Assembly (NCBI GenBank): GCA_015232405.1
Contig: JADFZS010000006.1
Location: forward strand, 1-64,000
From: Magnetococcales bacterium
GTDB taxonomy: Bacteria; Pseudomonadota; Magnetococcia; Magnetococcales; JADFYX01
DNA length: 64,000 nt
Reading direction: 5' to 3'
The translations under genes and the position numbers were made by a program. Of the stretch, positions 9,063 to 18,941 are shown in pieces (the stretch's first letter is position 1; every line of letters starts with the position of its first letter). The notes under the pieces were generated by a model. It did no database searches and was not told where the DNA came from. It saw only the letters and a list, made by a program, of their open reading frames with translations.

Positions 9063-10559
9063 ATGGTTGGACTTGAACTGAAACTGCGGATGGGAATGCA
9101 ACTGGTGATGACGCCACAGTTGCAGATGGCCATCAAGCTGTTACAGATGTCCACTCTGGATCTTTCGGACTATCTGCAAGAGGAGTTGGAAAAAAATCCT
9201 CTTCTTGAAAAGACCGACGGACCTGACGTGGAGAACGGTGGAGTTTCTGAGTCTGCAACAGCTACACAGGGTAGTTCAGCCGATAAAGATCTAGCAGCAC
9301 CAGAGCCTCCCCCTGAGCGGCCTGAGAAGGTAAAGGAGTCTGATGTCCCTGAGTCTGCTCTCAATGAAGAGCTATCTGCTGATACCTCTTGGGATGATGT
9401 CTATGGCGATAGTTATGGGGCTGTCCCATTTGAAAACTCCCCCGGCTCTACAGAGGCCCCACCCATTGAGAACACCCTAGCTAGTGGACAGTCATTACAG
9501 GACCATCTTATCTGGCAGTTGGGTGTATCCGCGGTCAATGAAAAAGAGCGTACCTTGGGCTTGGCAATCATCGATGCAGTTGATGAAAATGGCTATCTGG
9601 GTACCGATCTGCAATCCATTGCCGATATGGCAAACACCACCTTGGATGATGTTGAAGATGCGCTGATTTTGGTTCAATCTTTTGAGCCGGCAGGCGTTGC
9701 TGCCCAAAATCTGTCAGAATGTCTTAAAATGCAGCTTAAAAGTCAGGATATGGCAATCTCGCCATATACTGATCTTCTCGACTACTTGGAAGATCTGGCA
9801 AGGCGAGATTTCCGCAAGTTACGCCGTGTATTGAAAATCTCTGAAGAGGAGTTGGCAGACGCTGTTTCGGTAATCCAGTCGCTCAACCCCAAGCCGGGTC
9901 TGGCTTTTGGTAGTGACCAGACCAACTATGTTGTACCGGATGTTTTTGTCCGTAAACATGAGGGGGAGTGGGTTGTTGAAATAAATCCCGAAACTGTACC
10001 TAACCTCCGGGTCAACCGCTCTTATGAAAACTCATTTAGTAGTCGTATGTCTTCAAAGGACAAACAGTTTTTAACCGATAATGTACGTTCTGCCCAGTGG
10101 TTGATAAAAAGTCTTGAGCAGCGTTCCAGTACAATTTTCAGGGTGGCTGAGAGTATTGTCAGCTTTCAAAAAGATTTTCTTGAACATGGCCCTGAACATA
10201 TCAAGCCTCTTATTCTCAAAGATGTTGCTGACGATATCGGGGTGCATGAATCCACAACCTCACGGGTAACCAGCAACAAATATATGCACACCCCAAGAGG
10301 TATATTTGAACTCAAATTTTTCTTCTCCTCCTCTTTGGGTTCCGGTACTGGAGAGACCCACTCCTCAGAGGCTGTTAAATTTAAAATTAAAAAACTGGTG
10401 GAGGCTGAGTCTCCACGCAGACCGTTATCCGATGAGAAACTTGCCAAGCTATTGAGTGAACAGGGTATTGAAGTAGCAAGGCGTACAGTAGCAAAATATC
10501 GTGATGCTCTTAATATTCCCTCTTCTTCCCGGCGAAAGCAGCTCTCATCAGATAATTGA
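9063..10559 (+). CDS. rpoN: RNA polymerase sigma-54 factor
   Basis: The alternative sigma factor that needs AAA+ activators. The N-terminal Gln/Leu-rich region I (QLQMAIKLLQMSTLDL near residues 20-35) is intact. An acidic Pro/Glu-rich region II spans about 45-145. The core-binding and HTH regions follow, and the RpoN box ARRTVAKYRD sits at residues 472-481. Its length (498) is normal. The lptB-rpoN-ptsN order is widely conserved. The one sigma-54 activator visible here is at 37458. Confidence 0.97.
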   Translation: MVGLELKLRMGMQLVMTPQLQMAIKLLQMSTLDLSDYLQEELEKNPLLEKTDGPDVENGGVSESATATQGSSADKDLAAPEPPPERPEKVKESDVPESALNEELSADTSWDDVYGDSYGAVPFENSPGSTEAPPIENTLASGQSLQDHLIWQLGVSAVNEKERTLGLAIIDAVDENGYLGTDLQSIADMANTTLDDVEDALILVQSFEPAGVAAQNLSECLKMQLKSQDMAISPYTDLLDYLEDLARRDFRKLRRVLKISEEELADAVSVIQSLNPKPGLAFGSDQTNYVVPDVFVRKHEGEWVVEINPETVPNLRVNRSYENSFSSRMSSKDKQFLTDNVRSAQWLIKSLEQRSSTIFRVAESIVSFQKDFLEHGPEHIKPLILKDVADDIGVHESTTSRVTSNKYMHTPRGIFELKFFFSSSLGSGTGETHSSEAVKFKIKKLVEAESPRRPLSDEKLAKLLSEQGIEVARRTVAKYRDALNIPSSSRRKQLSSDN

Positions 10560-10593
10560 ATTGTTAAAAAAAACAGCAAACAAAGTAATTTAA

Positions 10594-11049
10594 ATGCAAA
10601 TTTCCCATTTAATTTCAGAATCCTGTGTTGTACCAAATCTTGTTGGTGAAAATAAAAAAGAGGTGCTGTTATCTCTATCGGCGGTCTTTCTAAATGTGAT
10701 GCCCAACGCTGATGTTCAACATATTTTGGAGCTGTTTTTAGAGCGGGAGAAGTTGGGCACTACCGGAATAGGCAACGGTATCGCCATTCCCCATGGTCGT
10801 ATCAAGGGGTTGAAAAATCCTATTGCAGTTTTTGGTCGTTCGGTTGCTGGGGTTCCTTTTGAAGCCAACGATGGAAAACCGGTGCACATAGTGGTTGCTC
10901 TACTTTCACCTGCCAGCTCAGGCAGACCCCATTTGCAGGCATTATCGGCTATTTCGCAAACGTTGAATAACAGCTTTCTGCGAGAAAAAATTTTACAGGC
11001 TAAAGATAAAAAAACTCTTTATAATGCTGTTATAAAAGGGGAAAAATAG
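10594..11049 (+). CDS. ptsN: Nitrogen-regulatory phosphotransferase EIIA (EIIA-Ntr)
   Basis: A soluble EIIA protein of the regulatory phosphotransferase chain. The phosphorylatable His is His67, in the motif GIAIPHGR. The 151 residues form a single PTS_EIIA type-2 domain. It lies 34 bases after rpoN, but the ribosome-hibernation gene hpf, which often sits between them, is missing. It acts with the downstream HPr and EI. No sugar permease is in the window, so a signalling role is inferred. Confidence 0.94.
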   Translation: MQISHLISESCVVPNLVGENKKEVLLSLSAVFLNVMPNADVQHILELFLEREKLGTTGIGNGIAIPHGRIKGLKNPIAVFGRSVAGVPFEANDGKPVHIVVALLSPASSGRPHLQALSAISQTLNNSFLREKILQAKDKKTLYNAVIKGEK

Positions 11050-11051
11050 GC

Positions 11052-11954
11052 GTGGCACATAAGTCTGGCCAGATAGATCATCTCATTCTTCTTACGGGAA
11101 TTTCTGGTGCTGGTAAGTCTAGTGCGCTTAAATATCTGGAAGATATAGGATTTCTCTGGGTTGACAATCTACCTATTCAGCTTATTCCCCAATTTATAGA
11201 CCAGATAATAACAGAAGGGTTGGGCAGGTCTTGGGTGGCTATTGGTCTGCATATGCGCAACCAGGAGAGTCTAGCTCTGTTCCATAGCTTTTATCAGGGT
11301 ATTGCGCAAAAGGCGGCCCGTTTTGAGATGGTCTTTTTTGAGGCGGACTTCTCAGTTTTGACCTCACGTTTTCAGGAGACCCGTAGAAGACATCCCCTTG
11401 TGCGTGATCATACAGTACAAGAGGCCATCACCATGGAGATGGCAGATTTGGAGCCAATCAGGGCCATGGCAGATATTGTCATTGATACCTCACGGATGAC
11501 CATTCCCAATTTAAAAGAGTATCTCAACCAATTTTTTCTTCCTAGTTCCGGTTCTGATCTTTTAGTTTTTATAAGATCCTTCGGTTTTAAATTTGGTTCA
11601 AACTCAGATGCAGATATGGTGCTTGATGCCCGTTTTCTACCCAACCCATTTTATGACACAACATTAAGACCTTTTAGTGGTCGTGATCCTCAAATAATCA
11701 AATTTTTGGAAGATGATGGTGAGGCGTTGGCCTTTTTAAACCATTTAAAAGCCCTTTTTGATTATCTTCTACCCCGTTATCAACGGGAGAAAAAACGTTA
11801 TTTTACACTTGATATTGGCTGTACTGGTGGTAGACACAGATCTGTCTATCTGGTTGAGAGTCTAACAAAAGAGTTGAAAAATTCAGGGTACAACGTGGTT
11901 ATACGGCATAGAGATATTGAAAAGGAATCTCCCCGTCTTGCAGGTGAGAAATAA
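11052..11954 (+). CDS. rapZ: RapZ family RNase adapter / P-loop nucleotide-binding protein
   Basis: RapZ (YvcJ) family. Walker A is GISGAGKSSAL near residues 17-27, and the C-terminal domain carries the conserved DIGCTGGRHRSVYL near 256-269. In E. coli RapZ delivers the small RNA GlmZ to RNase E; in other bacteria the role is less clear. The start is GTG two bases after the ptsN stop, and the stop overlaps the HPr ATG by one base. No hprK lies nearby. Confidence 0.95.
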   Translation: MAHKSGQIDHLILLTGISGAGKSSALKYLEDIGFLWVDNLPIQLIPQFIDQIITEGLGRSWVAIGLHMRNQESLALFHSFYQGIAQKAARFEMVFFEADFSVLTSRFQETRRRHPLVRDHTVQEAITMEMADLEPIRAMADIVIDTSRMTIPNLKEYLNQFFLPSSGSDLLVFIRSFGFKFGSNSDADMVLDARFLPNPFYDTTLRPFSGRDPQIIKFLEDDGEALAFLNHLKALFDYLLPRYQREKKRYFTLDIGCTGGRHRSVYLVESLTKELKNSGYNVVIRHRDIEKESPRLAGEK

Positions 11955-12235
11955 TGCCCGAGGTAAAGGTAACAATAATCAACAGGTTGGGTATGCATGC
12001 CAGGGCATCGGCAAAATTTGTAATGGCTGCAACTGCTTATGAGGCGAAAATTTGGCTACGCAAAGTTGATGGTGAAACAGATGTCGATGGTAAAAGCATA
12101 ATGGGGATAATGATGCTGGCAGCAGCCAAAGGGGATCAGGTTATCATCGGGGCCGAGGGGTCTGATGAACAGCAAGCTTTGGATGAGCTTTCAGCACTTA
12201 TTGGGACCAAGTTTGGTGAAGAGAGGGATGGTTAA
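11954..12235 (+). CDS. HPr family phosphocarrier protein (NPr-like)
   Basis: A phosphocarrier of 93 residues between EI and EIIA. The active-site His15 is in NRLGMHARASAKF. A Ser corresponding to the regulatory Ser46 of HPr is present at residue 48 (GKSIMGIMML), although no HPr kinase gene is seen here. The start codon overlaps the rapZ stop (TAATG), and the EI gene begins immediately after its stop, so the three are translationally linked. Confidence 0.95.
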   Translation: MPEVKVTIINRLGMHARASAKFVMAATAYEAKIWLRKVDGETDVDGKSIMGIMMLAAAKGDQVIIGAEGSDEQQALDELSALIGTKFGEERDG

Positions 12236-14005
12236 GTGGGGGATGTGGTTAAGCTGCAAGGTGTGGGAGTTTCTCCAGGGATAATAATCGGTCCGGCCCA
12301 TCTGGTTGCCCGTTGTATGCCTGATGCTCCCCATTACTGTATAACACCTGACCATCGCCAAGAAGAAGAAGAGCGTCTATTGGCTGCTTTGGAGGAGTCT
12401 CGCCTCCAGTTGATTAATATCCAGCAGGAGTTGACCAAAAACAAAAACAACCCCGAACTGCTCTATATTTTAGATGCCCATCGACTGATTTTAGAAGACA
12501 CCATGCTACGTGATGGTACGGTCAACTATGTGAGAAAGGGCTACAACGCAGAATGGGCAGTTGTTCGTTATCTGTCTGAAATTATAGCTGTATTTCAGCA
12601 GATGGATGATGCCTATTTGCGAGAAAAACGGGCCGATATAGAACAAGTCGGTAAACGGTTGCTAAACAACCTGTTGGGGCATAGTGAGGAGTCTGTAGCC
12701 GGGTTTCCTGAGCCGGTAGTATTAGTAGCGGAGGAGTTTACCCCTTCTGATACATTGCAGATGAAACATGAAACCGTACTGGGTTTTGTTGCCCAAAGGG
12801 GTGGACGAACATCCCACACGGCTATTTTGGCAAAATCTTTAGATATTCCAGCAGTTGTGGGTGTTCCTCGAGCCACGGGAAAAATAACCCAGGGGGATAT
12901 GTTGGTTGTTGATGGTCTTACTGGCCTTATCCATGTAAACCCCAACACACAGACACTTGCCCAGTTAAAAGATAAGCAGCAGAGATATATTCTGTTTCAG
13001 CAACGTCTCATGGACTCCACCATCCAGCCAGCAGTAACCACAGACGGACGCAAAATATTGCTCAAGGCCAATATTGAGATCTATAGCGATGCTTTTAAAG
13101 CCAGAAGATTGGGAGCCGACGGTATCGGTCTCTATCGAACTGAACATCTCTATATGAACCGTAGTATCCTTCCTGATGAAGAGGAGTTGTGTAGAACCTT
13201 CAAGCAGGTCATCACCACAATGAAGGATCTTCCGGTTACCATTCGCACTATGGATCTTAGTGGAGAAAAAAAGTCCAAGCTATTTTACAGAGATAGCGAA
13301 CATGCCGGGATTAATCCGGCTATGGGTATGCAAGGTATACGTTTTTGTCTCCGTGAAGAGAGGCAGGTCTTTTTGTCACAACTGCGAGCCTTATTGCGGA
13401 TAGGTAGTGAGGGGGATGTCCGTATCTTGTTGCCCATGATTTCTGGGGTTACAGAGCTAGAAGAGGTGTTGCAGCTTTTGGGTGAGGCTAAAGAGAGTCT
13501 CATCAAGGATGGTTTGAATTTCAACCCAAATGTTCCTGTTGGGGTGATGGTTGAGGTTCCGGCTGCTGCACTCTGTGCCAAGGAGTTGGCTAATAAGGTC
13601 GATTTTTTAAGTATCGGAACCAACGATTTAATTCAATTCACTTTAGCGGTGGACCGTCAGGATGAATCGGTGGCCTACCTATATGAATCTGGACATCCGG
13701 CTGTGTTACGTCTTATCGCAATGGCAATGGCAGGGGGGGTAGCTGGCGGAGTTCCTGTTTCTGTTTGTGGAGAAATGGCTGGTGATCCACGTTTTGCGGC
13801 ACTGTTCATGGGCATGGGTATCGATGAGCTATCCATGACTTCGGGGTGTCTACCATTAATCAGACGCATAACCCGCACCATTGATTTTACTCAATATCAG
13901 GAGATGGCAAGTTCGGTATTGGAGGGGCATTCAACCGCAGAGGTTATGGGTTTGTTGGATGATATGTTACGTTCAAGCTGTGGTGATGAGTATATCTTCC
14001 ATTAA
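12236..14005 (+). CDS. ptsI: Phosphoenolpyruvate-protein phosphotransferase (EI)
   Basis: Enzyme I of the phosphotransferase chain, which takes phosphate from PEP and passes it to HPr. The phospho-His is His194 in GGRTSHTAI. The C-terminal PEP-binding barrel shows GIGLYRTEHLYM, MPMISGV-type and VPVGVMVEVPAA motifs, with the catalytic Cys in VSVCGEMAGDP. At 589 residues it lacks the N-terminal GAF domain of the nitrogen-type PtsP, so it is a plain EI in a gene order that usually serves regulation. GTG start, directly abutting HPr. Confidence 0.95.
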   Translation: MGDVVKLQGVGVSPGIIIGPAHLVARCMPDAPHYCITPDHRQEEEERLLAALEESRLQLINIQQELTKNKNNPELLYILDAHRLILEDTMLRDGTVNYVRKGYNAEWAVVRYLSEIIAVFQQMDDAYLREKRADIEQVGKRLLNNLLGHSEESVAGFPEPVVLVAEEFTPSDTLQMKHETVLGFVAQRGGRTSHTAILAKSLDIPAVVGVPRATGKITQGDMLVVDGLTGLIHVNPNTQTLAQLKDKQQRYILFQQRLMDSTIQPAVTTDGRKILLKANIEIYSDAFKARRLGADGIGLYRTEHLYMNRSILPDEEELCRTFKQVITTMKDLPVTIRTMDLSGEKKSKLFYRDSEHAGINPAMGMQGIRFCLREERQVFLSQLRALLRIGSEGDVRILLPMISGVTELEEVLQLLGEAKESLIKDGLNFNPNVPVGVMVEVPAAALCAKELANKVDFLSIGTNDLIQFTLAVDRQDESVAYLYESGHPAVLRLIAMAMAGGVAGGVPVSVCGEMAGDPRFAALFMGMGIDELSMTSGCLPLIRRITRTIDFTQYQEMASSVLEGHSTAEVMGLLDDMLRSSCGDEYIFH

Positions 14006-14092
14006 ATATAGCTTTTTGTTGGTTTATAGTTTACCATTGCAAGGTTTTTTTTAGTTCTTTTTTGTTCGTTCCATAACATGGAGTAAGTACTT

Positions 14093-15259
14093 ATGTCGCA
14101 GAACTATCTTTTCACTTCGGAATCGGTATCCGAAGGTCACCCCGATAAAGTAGCAGATCAAATTTCTGATGGGGTTTTAGATGCACTTTTAGCCCAGGAC
14201 CCGGTTAGTCGTGTTGCTTGTGAAACAATGATTACCACTGGAATGGCAGTGATTGCAGGTGAGATCACCACAAAAGCGGTCATTGATTATCCTCAGGTGG
14301 TTCGTAATGTCTTGCAAGACATCGGTTATAACTCATCTGAAATGGGCTTTGACTATAATTCCTGTGCGGTTTTGGTCTCTATAGATCAACAATCAACAGA
14401 TATTGCCCAAGGTGTTAACGAGGGTGAGGGGCTTGATTTTAATCAGGGAGCTGGTGATCAAGGTCTGATGTTTGGTTATGCCTGTAACGAGACACCAACA
14501 TTAATGCCAGCACCAATCCACTATGCCCACCGTCTGGTGGAACAGCAAGCTAAAGTTCGTAAGTCTGGTAAGCTGCCTTGGTTACGCCCCGATGCAAAAT
14601 CCCAGGTGACTATCCGCTACGAAAATGATGTTCCCAAAGATATAGACGCGGTGGTTTTGTCTACCCAACACGATCCTGACATATCTCATGGCGACCTGCG
14701 AGAGGCGGTAATCGAAGAGATTATCCGTCCTATTCTGCCCCAGGAGCTAATGAAACATCAGATCAAATTTCATGTTAATCCCACAGGACGTTTTGTTATT
14801 GGTGGTCCAGTTGGTGATTGTGGTCTTACCGGGCGTAAAATCATTGTTGATACATATGGCGGTACAGGACATCACGGTGGTGGTGCTTTCTCCGGTAAAG
14901 ATCCTTCAAAGGTGGATCGTTCCTCTGCTTACATGGGCCGTTATGTTGCCAAAAACATAGTTGCCGCAGGGTTGGCCGACCGTTGCGAAGTGCAGATTGC
15001 CTATGCTATCGGAATTGCCGAGCCTGTCTCCATGATGGTTGAGACCTTTGGTACTGGTAAGGTTGATGATAGTAAAATTGAAGAGCTGGTCTCAGAACAT
15101 TTTGATCTTCGCCCCAAGGCTATCATTGAAACCCTTGATCTCCTAAGACCGATCTATTTGAAATCTGCTGCATATGGTCATTTTGGTCGTGAACTTCCTG
15201 AGTTCAACTGGGAAAAAACTGATAAAGCTGACTCTCTAAAAAGTGCCGCAGGATTATAA
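14093..15259 (+). CDS. metK: S-adenosylmethionine synthetase
   Basis: Forms S-adenosylmethionine from methionine and ATP. Signature motifs are [12 protein letters not shown] near residue 16, [15 protein letters not shown] near 121, and the glycine-rich loop [16 protein letters not shown] near 262. The length (388) is normal. It is followed by ahcY, giving a two-gene SAM cycle block. I found no SAM riboswitch pattern in the 87 bases before it. Confidence 0.98.
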   Translation: MSQNYLFTSESVSEGHPDKVADQISDGVLDALLAQDPVSRVACETMITTGMAVIAGEITTKAVIDYPQVVRNVLQDIGYNSSEMGFDYNSCAVLVSIDQQSTDIAQGVNEGEGLDFNQGAGDQGLMFGYACNETPTLMPAPIHYAHRLVEQQAKVRKSGKLPWLRPDAKSQVTIRYENDVPKDIDAVVLSTQHDPDISHGDLREAVIEEIIRPILPQELMKHQIKFHVNPTGRFVIGGPVGDCGLTGRKIIVDTYGGTGHHGGGAFSGKDPSKVDRSSAYMGRYVAKNIVAAGLADRCEVQIAYAIGIAEPVSMMVETFGTGKVDDSKIEELVSEHFDLRPKAIIETLDLLRPIYLKSAAYGHFGRELPEFNWEKTDKADSLKSAAGL

Positions 15260-15293
15260 GTAACATATGAAAAATAATAGTGGTTCTGCCTTC

Positions 15294-15325
15294 ATCCCAA
15301 TATAGTTGAAAATTTATATTGGGGT
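15294..15325 (+). promoter_or_regulatory. Hairpin between metK and ahcY
   Basis: Inverted repeat with 11-bp arms at 15294-15304 and 15315-15325, one G.T pair and a 10-base loop. There is no T tract after it, so it is not a classical intrinsic terminator. It may stabilise or process the metK-ahcY message, or act as an ahcY leader element. It does not match the SAH riboswitch pattern I know. Confidence 0.4.
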
Positions 15326-15381
15326 GGGGCAAAGTTGCTGTTTACATACTACTATCTAGTTTTAATAAAAGGAAAAATACA

Positions 15382-16683
15382 ATGAGTGGCGATGCTGGGG
15401 ATTATAAAGTTGCAGATATAAATTTGGCTGCTTGGGGGCGCAAGGAGATTCTGATTGCTGAGACAGAGATGCCAGGTTTGATGGCTTTACGCAAAGAGTA
15501 TGGCGCAGCAAAACCGTTGGCAGGAGCCAGAATTGCTGGTTGCTTGCATATGACAATCCAGACAGCTGTTTTGATTGAGACATTGGTGGAGCTTGGTGCA
15601 GAAATCCGTTGGTCATCTTGCAATATCTTCTCTACTCAAGATCAGGCAGCTGCGGCTATTGCTGCTGCTGATATTCCGGTATTTGCCTGGAAGGGTGAGA
15701 CCGAAGAGGAGGCCGAATGGTGTATCGAGCAGACAATCAAAGGTCCAGATGGTTGGACACCAAATATGATTTTGGATGATGGTGGTGATCTCACCCTCAT
15801 GATGCACCGTCCTGAGTATGCCCATATAATGGATGATGTTCGTGGTATATCAGAGGAGACCACAACTGGTGTTCTGCGTTTGAATGAAATGATGGAGGCT
15901 GGCACTCTTAAAGTTCCTGCTTTTAACGTCAACGACTCTGTTACCAAATCTAAATTTGACAACCTGTATGGCTGTCGTGAATCTTTGGTTGATGGCATTA
16001 AGCGTGCAACTGATGTGATGATTGCTGGTAAAGTCGCTGTTGTCTGTGGATATGGTGATGTAGGCAAGGGTTGTGCGCAATCTTTCCGGGGTTTAGGGGC
16101 GATAGTCTGGGTCACAGAAATTGATCCTATCTGCGCACTACAAGCAACCATGGAAGGCTATAGGGTTGTAACCATGGAGGAGGCAGCACCCTTGGGTGAT
16201 ATTTTTGTTACCACCACAGGTAACGTCGATGTAATTACCCGCGCCCATATGGAAAAAATGAAAGACCAATCAATTGTCTGTAATATTGGTCATTTTGATT
16301 CAGAAATTGACATTGCAGGTATTCGTGATCTGGAGTGGGAGAACATCAAGCCCCAGGTGGATCATGTGATTTTTCCTGATGGCAAGCGGTTGATTATTTT
16401 GGCTGAAGGTCGACTGGTAAATCTTGGTTGTGCCACAGGACATCCCAGCTTTGTTATGTCCAACTCATTTACCAATCAGGTAATGGCCCAGATAGAGTTG
16501 TGGTGTAATCCAGGTAAATATAAGGTAGGGGTATATTTTCTACCTAAAATACTTGATGAAAAAGTGGCAAGTCTCCATCTCGGAAAACTGGGAGCCAACT
16601 TAACCAAGTTGACTGAAAAACAGGCAAAATACATTAACGTTCCCATTGATGGACCGTTCAAGCAGGAGCACTATCGTTATTAG
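15382..16683 (+). CDS. ahcY: Adenosylhomocysteinase
   Basis: Hydrolyses S-adenosylhomocysteine to adenosine and homocysteine, using tightly bound NAD. The N-terminal region has LAAWGRKEI and [16 protein letters not shown]. The NAD-binding loop is [13 protein letters not shown], and the C-terminus ends in the family-typical basic and Tyr residues (HYRY). ATG at 15382, after AAAGGAAA, matches the family N-terminus. An in-frame start at 15319 would run back through the leader hairpin and is less likely. From 15382 the product is 433 residues. Confidence 0.97.
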   Translation: MSGDAGDYKVADINLAAWGRKEILIAETEMPGLMALRKEYGAAKPLAGARIAGCLHMTIQTAVLIETLVELGAEIRWSSCNIFSTQDQAAAAIAAADIPVFAWKGETEEEAEWCIEQTIKGPDGWTPNMILDDGGDLTLMMHRPEYAHIMDDVRGISEETTTGVLRLNEMMEAGTLKVPAFNVNDSVTKSKFDNLYGCRESLVDGIKRATDVMIAGKVAVVCGYGDVGKGCAQSFRGLGAIVWVTEIDPICALQATMEGYRVVTMEEAAPLGDIFVTTTGNVDVITRAHMEKMKDQSIVCNIGHFDSEIDIAGIRDLEWENIKPQVDHVIFPDGKRLIILAEGRLVNLGCATGHPSFVMSNSFTNQVMAQIELWCNPGKYKVGVYFLPKILDEKVASLHLGKLGANLTKLTEKQAKYINVPIDGPFKQEHYRY

Positions 16684-16696
16684 TAACTCCTTTTAG

Positions 16697-16907
16697 ATAT
16701 AATTAATTCAAGTCAAAGTTGGACAAAAAAAATGTTTTTATTATTATGGGTCCAGGGAAATTATTTCCCTGGTGGGTTTGGGCAAAGCCCAAGGTTTTGC
16801 CTTTGTTTTTAAGCCTTTATATTTAAAAGCGTGGGGGTTTGGGGGCCTGCAAGGCCACCCAAGGTTTTGCTTTTGGCTGTATATTTTTGATTTGAAATTA
16901 CTATAAT
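16697..16907 (+). repeat. MITE-like structured repeat, copy A
   Basis: One of five full copies of a roughly 210-bp repeat. Its ends are imperfect inverted repeats (ATATAATTAATTCAA left; the complement of the right end reads TTATAGTAATTTCAA). Inside, in order, are stem I (CCAGGGAAA, loop TTA, TTTCCCTGG at 16752-16772), stem II (TTGGGC, loop AAA, GCCCAA) and stem III (GGGGGCCT, loop GCA, AGGCC with a bulge, then CCC). Each of stems II and III is followed by AAGGTTTTGC. No coding capacity for a transposase. Confidence 0.85.
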
Positions 16908-16913
16908 AGAAAC

Positions 16914-16952
16914 AAAAAAGGGACCACATTGTGTCGATGTGGTCCCTTTTTT
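16914..16952. terminator. Bidirectional intrinsic terminator, ahcY / hemerythrin
   Basis: Perfect inverted repeat with arms at 16914-16929 and 16937-16952 and a 7-base loop. The GC core GGGACCACAT is flanked by A6 on the left and T7 on the right, so it can stop transcription from either direction. It sits between the convergent ahcY and hemerythrin genes. Confidence 0.88.
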
Positions 16953-16995
16953 TGTCTTGCTACAGATCTTGATATTGGCAAAAGCAATATGATTG

Positions 16996-17559
16996 TTAAA
17001 TATTTTTGATACCTTTTTCTGTAAAATATTTGGAATATTCTTGGTCTGTAACAGTGATATGGTTGACCAGCCAGTCCTGCAGATATTGCAACGCTTCTGA
17101 AGAGACCTGATTGGTGTTGGTTGCAATGTTTGCTCTAAACTCTTTGATTTTCGCTCTCATACTATTATGTTCGCTGATATGTTTTTCGATATCGGGATAT
17201 CCATTTTTTTTCATTAGAGCCTCTTCCCGATCAAAATGGGTCACCGTATAATCAATCAACTCATCAAGAATCTCTGCTGCTCTTTCATCTTTTTTGGCTT
17301 TGTTGAGTGCTTTAAACATCTCCATAATGAGGCCTAGCAGTTTTTTATGGTCTTGATCAATAATATCAATACCTACGCTATACTCATCTTTCCAGGCCAC
17401 TTTGCTCTCTAAAAATTGATTTTTTAACAATAGCATAAATGGCAACGCCAGAACCAATACCAAGAGGCTCTCTTTAATACCAATTACAAAAGCCACTATA
17501 ATGAGGATTGGAGCTATGACAAATAACCATATTTTCTGGTCTGTTTTTTCAATATTCAT
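16996..17559 (-). CDS. Membrane-anchored bacteriohemerythrin
   Basis: An N-terminal membrane hairpin (about residues 10-45: two hydrophobic stretches) is followed by a hemerythrin domain from about residue 60. The di-iron ligand pattern is complete: DQDHKK, HFDREEAL, HISEHNSM and NHITVTDQEY. Hemerythrins bind oxygen reversibly, so this one probably buffers or senses oxygen at the inner membrane. ATG at 17559 is preferred, being preceded by GGTGGA; an in-frame TTG at 17577 is possible. It shares the terminator at 16914 with ahcY. Confidence 0.9.
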   Translation of the reverse strand: MNIEKTDQKIWLFVIAPILIIVAFVIGIKESLLVLVLALPFMLLLKNQFLESKVAWKDEYSVGIDIIDQDHKKLLGLIMEMFKALNKAKKDERAAEILDELIDYTVTHFDREEALMKKNGYPDIEKHISEHNSMRAKIKEFRANIATNTNQVSSEALQYLQDWLVNHITVTDQEYSKYFTEKGIKNI

Positions 17560-17922
17560 CTTTTCCACCGTAGCCAATATGACCTTAAGAAAAAGGTCTG
17601 TTAAAATTTTAACTACTACAAAAAGACCCTGGATATCTGTAGGGCCAGTTTAAGGGGTATCTCCACAATCTACATCGAATTATTCCTAAAGTCTACTCTC
17701 CCTTGAAATTGAGGGGTATTCTACTTTGCATGGTTAGGGGAACATTTGTTTATGAGGGTAAAAGTTCTATTGTCTTTTTAATCCTTTGATAAAATGTTAG
17801 CATTAGCTCAATGTAAATCGCAATTGGTTTTTCATGTTATTGAGTGGCCTGTGGGATGATTTGCGGGCTTTCTAACTAATAGATTATTGGCGATACCAGA
17901 TATCAGGTGAGGTAGTGAATTA
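17560..17922. other. Intergenic region between the hemerythrin and PstS-like genes
   Basis: A divergent promoter region of 363 bases. It contains a small hairpin (GACCTT at 17581-17586 with AAGGTC at 17593-17598) followed at once by the perfect 14-base palindrome GTTAAAATTTTAAC (17600-17613), which could be an operator. No gene or clear promoter box could be assigned. Confidence 0.5.
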
Positions 17923-18915
17923 ATGGGGGTGGTGATGAGGTTATTATATCCGCTGTTGCTCAGTTTTGCTGTTAGTTTGTGGTCTGGAGTAGCTTTTGCT
18001 GACCACTTCAAGATCGGTCCGGCTTTTTCCGATCCGGCAATAACAGTTCCCATGCCGGACTCTTGGGTTAAACAGCCTATAGAGCGCGGGAAAGTAGATT
18101 TAAAGGTGATGCTTGATCAGCAGATGTATCGTGTGTTGGCTCCATTCATACGCCGATATGCCAATGTCAGAGGGCTTAACATTTCATTGAGTGATGGTAC
18201 TTGTGGTAATTCTGCTGGTACTTTATTAAAAAAACAGGCCGATATTGGTGGGTTTTGTTGTCCTCCCAGAAATTCAGATCGTCTACCGGGCTTACGTTTT
18301 TACACTCTGGGTATAACTCCCATTTCCCTAATTATCCATCCAGATAATCCAATTTCAGATGTCACTGTTGATGAGGCGAGAGGTATCTTTTCCGGGTCAA
18401 TTACCCGCTGGTCTCAACTCAAGAGAGCAGACGGTCGCCCTGGACCAAATAAACCCATTCAACAGGTAGCTAGACTCCACTGTAAACCTCGCCCCGGTCA
18501 CTGGCGGCTCATTTTAGATAATGAAGATCAATTTAGTATAAACCTTAAAGAGGTGGGTACAATTCCTGATATGTTATCTTCTGCTGCTAATAATATCCGC
18601 TCTATCGGTCATGTTTCTGCCTGGCTCGCCATCAACGATCCGAAAAAAAAGGTGAATGTAAAATCACTGAAAATTGATGGTATACCACCCACAGATATTA
18701 AAGCGTTAGTTGAAGGTCGTTATCCATTTTATAAGACATTTTCCATCACCATATGGGAGGGGGCAAATGTTGAGAACAGCCACGCAAAAGATCTGCAAAA
18801 ATTTTTATTAAAACAGGTTGAGAGGCTAGACGAAAAATATCTAATAGCCACTCCGAACATGCTGCGTAAAGCCGGGTGGCAGTTTAATGGTTATGAGTTG
18901 ATCGGTTCACAATAA
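17923..18915 (+). CDS. PstS-like periplasmic substrate-binding protein with Cys-rich core
   Basis: A periplasmic binding protein of the PstS/PBP-like fold. A signal peptide ends near residue 26 (GVAFA-DHF). The family landmarks are PISLIIHPDNPISDVTVDEARGIFSGSI-type residues near 132-160. Unusually, four Cys sit where PstS has ligand-contacting turns: Cys94 (GTCGNS), Cys112-Cys113 (GGFCCPP) and Cys187 (LHCKPRPGH, also with two His). It is followed after 26 bases by a histidine kinase, and no ABC permease is nearby. A sensory, not transport, role is inferred. The ligand is unknown. Confidence 0.82.
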   Translation: MGVVMRLLYPLLLSFAVSLWSGVAFADHFKIGPAFSDPAITVPMPDSWVKQPIERGKVDLKVMLDQQMYRVLAPFIRRYANVRGLNISLSDGTCGNSAGTLLKKQADIGGFCCPPRNSDRLPGLRFYTLGITPISLIIHPDNPISDVTVDEARGIFSGSITRWSQLKRADGRPGPNKPIQQVARLHCKPRPGHWRLILDNEDQFSINLKEVGTIPDMLSSAANNIRSIGHVSAWLAINDPKKKVNVKSLKIDGIPPTDIKALVEGRYPFYKTFSITIWEGANVENSHAKDLQKFLLKQVERLDEKYLIATPNMLRKAGWQFNGYELIGSQ

Positions 18916-18941
18916 AGCAGATAGATAACAGACAGATAAAA

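Larger units (their letters stand above)
16684..16995. other. Intergenic region between ahcY and the hemerythrin gene
   Basis: A gap of 312 bases between convergent genes. It holds copy A of the dispersed structured repeat (16697-16907) followed directly by a strong bidirectional terminator (16914-16952). No other content seen. Confidence 0.85.

Noticed and set aside
14006-15381. SAM or SAH riboswitch near metK or ahcY
   Set aside because: The short leaders do not contain the conserved cores I know for SAM-I, SAM-II or SAH riboswitches. Only a simple hairpin at 15294-15325 is present.
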